Assembly (NCBI GenBank): GCA_934277985.1
Contig: CAKQWF010000006.1
Coordinates: 1-64,000, forward strand
Origin: an uncultured Oxalobacter sp.
GTDB taxonomy: Bacteria > Pseudomonadota > Gammaproteobacteria > Burkholderiales > Burkholderiaceae_D
DNA length: 64,000 nt
Direction: 5' to 3'
Under the pieces are notes generated by a model. It did no database searches. It was not told the origin of the DNA and saw only the letters and a program-made list of their open reading frames with translations. This document shows positions 59,636-64,000 of this stretch, one piece after another. Position 1 is the stretch's first letter. Each line of letters starts with the position of its first letter. The position numbers and the translations under genes were made by a program.

Positions 59636-60202
59636 TTACAATTTATTTTTCAATATTCTGATATCAGGCAGATTACGCCAGAAACCTTCTGCGTCCATTC
59701 CGAATCCAATGACGTACTGGCTTGGGACTGTCAGACCGACGTAGTCTGCCTTGACAGGTTTGACGACACCTGTGTTTTTTTCCGCAAGTACGACAAGAAC
59801 CACTTTCGCCGCCCCCATATCAAGCAGTTTTTCACGGACATGCAGCAGCGTTTGTCCTTCGTCGAGAATATCGTCCAGCACAATGACTATCCGGTTGATG
59901 ACGTTTTGTCGTGGAATCACCTTCCAGATAAGTTCTCCGCCGTATTCTTCGTTTCCATAGCGTGAAACGTTGATATAGTCGAATTCAAGCGGAAAATCCA
60001 GATGTGGCAACAAATGCCCGGTAAAGACTGCGGCACCTCCCATAATGCTCAGGACAAGCGGAGGAGGTTGTTCGGGTGAGCCGAAATCCCGGTTCAGTTC
60101 AGATGCCAGGTCGATAATGGTTTGCCGGATTTGTTCAGGAGAATAAATTCTTTCTGAATTTTTCAAAATAGTCCGGGCTTTTTCATTGATTGATTCGGCC
60201 AT
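59636..60202 (-). CDS. hpt: Hypoxanthine-guanine phosphoribosyltransferase
   Basis: Purine salvage enzyme of 188 residues, with the PRPP-binding loop VIVLDDILDEGQTLLHV (type I PRTase motif), LSIMGGAAVFTGHLLPHL and a C-terminal YVIGFGMDAEGFWRNLPDI. ATG 60202 gives MAESINEKARTILK, as in betaproteobacterial homologues; a frame to 60268 exists but adds unrelated residues. It faces parB tail to tail (22 nt) with no clear hairpin. Confidence 0.9.
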   Translation of the reverse strand: MAESINEKARTILKNSERIYSPEQIRQTIIDLASELNRDFGSPEQPPPLVLSIMGGAAVFTGHLLPHLDFPLEFDYINVSRYGNEEYGGELIWKVIPRQNVINRIVIVLDDILDEGQTLLHVREKLLDMGAAKVVLVVLAEKNTGVVKPVKADYVGLTVPSQYVIGFGMDAEGFWRNLPDIRILKNKL

Positions 60203-60355
60203 GATGTATCGGGATTGTGGGTCAGTAGGGATGCTATGGCTATATGCCAGAGTTTTCGATTTTGACAATAGGAAAATGATCTTGTGACACTGTTGTCAAG
60301 AGTGTGCCGATATTGGTTAAAATCCGGATCATCTCCATCATCATTAAAGAATATC

Positions 60356-62179
60356 ATGAACAACAGTGGGAAACAGTACAACGATATTCATGAACGCCTG
60401 GACAGTTTGCGCAAGGCAATGCAGAAAAATGCTATTGACGTGCTGATTATTCCGGGTTCCGATCCGCATTTGTCGGAATATCCCCCCGATCACTGGTGTA
60501 CCCGGAAATGGTTTTCCAGATTTACGGGTTCTGCCGGAATACTGGTAGTCGGTATGCACAAGGCCTCCCTGTGGGTGGACAGTCGTTACTGGACACAAGC
60601 GGAACGACAGCTTGAAGGCACAGGAATCGATATGTGCAGAATAGAAAGCGGCAAAAGCGTATTATCGTATGTGGACTGGATAGTGGATAACTTTTCCGCT
60701 GGCAGCTGTGTTGCTATTGACGGTTATCTGATTTCAATGGAACAGGGGCATATGCTTGCAGAAAAACTGGAAGGCGCCAACCTGTTGTTCAGGACGGATA
60801 TCGATCCTGTCCCGGATGTCTGGAAAGACAGACCCGCTATGCCCGATGGAGCGGTTTTCGAACATTCGTTTGAATATACCGGGCGTTCCCGCAATGAAAA
60901 AATCGCGTTGCTCCGTTCCGAGATGAAAAAAATCGGCGCGAAATGGCATTTCATATCATCTCTGGACGATATTGCCTGGATATTGAATCTGAGAGGCAAT
61001 GACATTGCATACAACCCTGTATTTCTTTCCTATTTGCTGATAGGGGAGAGCCGTGTCGTGCTGATGACGGACAGGACAAAAATACCGGTTCCTCTGTATG
61101 AAGCGCTTGAAAAAGACGGCGTGGAAATAAAACCCTATGATGCTGTTTCCGGTGTACTGGCAAACTTGCCGACGAAAACGTCACTGCTTTATGATCCGCG
61201 CAGAACATCTTATGCCCTGAGTGAAATACTTGATACCGGTATAAAACGGATCGAGGCAGTCAACCCGTCGATATTGCTGAAATCAAGAAAAACACCGGTC
61301 GAAGTCGAGCATATTCGCCGGACAATGCGGGAAGACGGAGCTGCGTTTTGCGAATTTCAGGCGTGGTTCGATGCCGAAATGACACACGGGGGAAACGGAA
61401 CGATTACGGAATGGACGATTTCTGAAAAAATCGAGTCGTTCAGGCAGGCCCGCCCCGGATATATCTCGCCCAGTTTCGGTACGATTGCAGGATTCAATGC
61501 CAATGCAGCGTTGCCGCATTATCAGGCCACAAGAGAGACGCATGCAGTTATCGAAGGAAATGGCCTGTTGCTTATTGATACGGGAGGCCAGTATCCGGGC
61601 GGTACGACCGATATGACCCGTGTGATTGCGGTGGGTAAACCGGAACAGGCGCAAAAAGAAGATTTTACCCGGGTACTCAAAGGATTGATCGCTTTGTCGG
61701 AAACGGGATTTCCTCGCGGTATTCCGGCTGCAATGCTTGATAGTATCGCCAGAAAGCCATTATGGTGTTGCGGGCTGGATTACGGTCATGGAACCGGTCA
61801 TGGTGTGGGTTATTTCCTTAACGTGCATGAAGGTCCGCAGGGAATTTCCTGGCATGCCCGTCCGGAACCTCAAACGGCGATGGAAGAGGGAATGGTCACC
61901 TCCATTGAACCCGGACTGTATCGCGAAGGCAAATGGGGAATACGACTGGAAAATCTGGTCGTCAACCAGGTGTTTCAGAATACAGAATTCGGCAAGTTTC
62001 TGAGCTTTGAAACATTGACTTTGTGTCCGATCGATACGCGATGTATCGACAAGTCATTGTTGACGGAGGAAGAAATAGTCTGGTTGAATCGTTATCACGA
62101 TCGCGTGCGCGAAAGTCTGATGTCTCTGGTTTCCGGGCATGTCAGGGATTGGCTGGCAGAAAGAACGAAGCCGCTTTGA
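60356..62179 (+). CDS. M24B family aminopeptidase (Xaa-Pro aminopeptidase, long form)
   Basis: A 607-residue metallopeptidase. It has two creatinase-like N-terminal domains (about 1-300) and a C-terminal pita-bread catalytic domain (about 305-540). The dinuclear metal ligands are visible: Asp in LLLIDTGGQYPGG and in TTDMTRVIAV, His in GHGTGHGVGYF, Glu in TSIEPGLYREG and Glu in IRLENLVV. C-terminal residues form an extra domain, as in the long eukaryotic-like APP1. Probably cleaves Xaa-Pro N-termini. Start ATG 60356 fits the family; 60284 is longer. Confidence 0.9.
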   Translation: MNNSGKQYNDIHERLDSLRKAMQKNAIDVLIIPGSDPHLSEYPPDHWCTRKWFSRFTGSAGILVVGMHKASLWVDSRYWTQAERQLEGTGIDMCRIESGKSVLSYVDWIVDNFSAGSCVAIDGYLISMEQGHMLAEKLEGANLLFRTDIDPVPDVWKDRPAMPDGAVFEHSFEYTGRSRNEKIALLRSEMKKIGAKWHFISSLDDIAWILNLRGNDIAYNPVFLSYLLIGESRVVLMTDRTKIPVPLYEALEKDGVEIKPYDAVSGVLANLPTKTSLLYDPRRTSYALSEILDTGIKRIEAVNPSILLKSRKTPVEVEHIRRTMREDGAAFCEFQAWFDAEMTHGGNGTITEWTISEKIESFRQARPGYISPSFGTIAGFNANAALPHYQATRETHAVIEGNGLLLIDTGGQYPGGTTDMTRVIAVGKPEQAQKEDFTRVLKGLIALSETGFPRGIPAAMLDSIARKPLWCCGLDYGHGTGHGVGYFLNVHEGPQGISWHARPEPQTAMEEGMVTSIEPGLYREGKWGIRLENLVVNQVFQNTEFGKFLSFETLTLCPIDTRCIDKSLLTEEEIVWLNRYHDRVRESLMSLVSGHVRDWLAERTKPL

Positions 62180-62315
62180 AAAATACAGTTTGACCGGGCG
62201 CATGTACATGCAGGAAAAAGAAGAAATAGTGAAACCGGCAGGATTTGTTCCGGTCAGATACAAGTATCAATCGTGGCGAAAAAACGAACAACTAATATTC
62301 AGCGGGGTAATGTAT

Positions 62316-62600
62316 ATGAAAAAAATTCAACCAGTCATTATGTTGGCAGCATTGGGAATGTCGGGTGCAGCCATGGCGCAGGTATATTCAGTCGGTACAA
62401 TGATGAATCCGCCCGAGAATGTAACGGTAGTAAGTACTTCCTCATTGATTATCGAAGAAGCACCGGCAAGTCGTGTGACGGCTGAATTGACCGACAGGAA
62501 TTGTCCTTCCGGAACGACGTTGATTTTCGATGATGGTGACATGAACCGTCCAAAATGTGTTTGTACGGTTCCATCCGGAATGTCTGCCGGCAATGACTGA
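62316..62600 (+). CDS. Small exported protein of unknown function
   Basis: A 94-residue precursor with a clear signal peptide (KKIQPVIMLAALGMSGAAMAQ, about 1-22). The mature part has acidic segments and three cysteines in RNCPSG and KCVCTVP near the C-terminus. ATG 62316 lies 8 nt after GGGG; a longer frame upstream reads through a region unlike a protein N-terminus. I do not recognise the family. No neighbour suggests a role; the gene lies between an aminopeptidase gene and gyrB. Confidence 0.6.
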   Translation: MKKIQPVIMLAALGMSGAAMAQVYSVGTMMNPPENVTVVSTSSLIIEEAPASRVTAELTDRNCPSGTTLIFDDGDMNRPKCVCTVPSGMSAGND

Positions 62601-62752
62601 CAAAAAGCCTGCGAAGAGCGTTTTCGGGATGTCACTTTGGTGTTGACGGGTATCGTGCTGTTTTCATATCCGTGCACCTTCTTTAAGGCAAAGATATGCA
62701 GGGCAGACGAATGAACCTGTTTGCAGCATATCGTCGTGAATAACGGTGGAAC

Positions 62753-62787
62753 AAAAAAGCTGTTTTACTACATGTAAAACAGCTTTT
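62753..62787 (-). terminator. Terminator of gyrB
   Basis: A 14-bp stem (AAAAGCTGTTTTAC 62755-62768, GTAAAACAGCTTTT 62774-62787) with loop TACAT. On the minus strand it is followed by TTTTTT. It lies 22 nt after the gyrB stop. Confidence 0.9.
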
Positions 62788-62808
62788 GTCATGAAAAAAC
62801 GGTGGTAA

Positions 62809-64000
<1,192 letters not shown>

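Overview
The window is housekeeping chromosome from a betaproteobacterium of the order Burkholderiales. It is most likely a member of the Oxalobacteraceae close to Oxalobacter. That placement is an inference from gene content and order (a dacC/ybeD/lipB/lipA cluster, coaX plus a SPOR protein, queA-tgt-yajC-secDF, FolE2-type GTP cyclohydrolase, PP0621, BPSS1780 and DUF2782 family proteins). No oxalate-degradation gene lies in the window to confirm it. I see no rRNA, tRNA, CRISPR array, prophage or insertion sequence.

Layout. 0-9.3 kb: yggT and yggU-like genes, ampD, a GNAT acetyltransferase, yggS, a yqjDEK-type envelope operon, ubiA and recG, then malQ. 9.3-16.2 kb: tRNA queuosine genes queA-tgt, the Sec accessory genes yajC-secD-secF, and icd. 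16.2-22.9 kb: a fumarylacetoacetase-family gene, a Spy/CpxP-like periplasmic protein, argS, a SPOR protein, dsbA, and an orphan gene for a type IIG restriction-enzyme-like protein that has no methyltransferase. 22.9-31.9 kb: lipA-lipB-ybeD, a D,D-carboxypeptidase homologue that lacks all three catalytic motifs, an alpha/beta hydrolase, a Mla-type lipid transport operon with its own lipoprotein, coaX and a second SPOR protein. 32-40 kb: a metallo-beta-lactamase-fold hydrolase and the complete atpIBEFHAGDC operon behind a good sigma-70 promoter, ending in a terminator shared with convergent argB. 40-54.8 kb: argB, thrB, a LOG-family nucleotide hydrolase, polA, a drug/metabolite transporter, xseB-ispA-dxs (isoprenoid precursors), folE2, a cobalamin adenosyltransferase, pyrC and malic enzyme.

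At 54.84-55.31 kb there is an AT-rich gene-free stretch with several DnaA-box matches and a perfect parS site. It is followed by mnmG-rsmG-parA-parB, and the G/C strand bias appears to change sign across it, so I propose it as the replication-origin region. Beyond it lie hpt, an M24-family aminopeptidase, a small secreted protein, and the 3' part of gyrB on the minus strand, cut by the window edge.

The observations most worth following up are the methyltransferase-less restriction-enzyme-like protein (21266-22852), the pseudo-enzyme DacC homologue (24867-26012), the mnmG-proximal origin with its parS, and an unusual glycine-poor packing motif in the ATP synthase c subunit. Where a start differs from the longest possible one, the reason is given in the entry.
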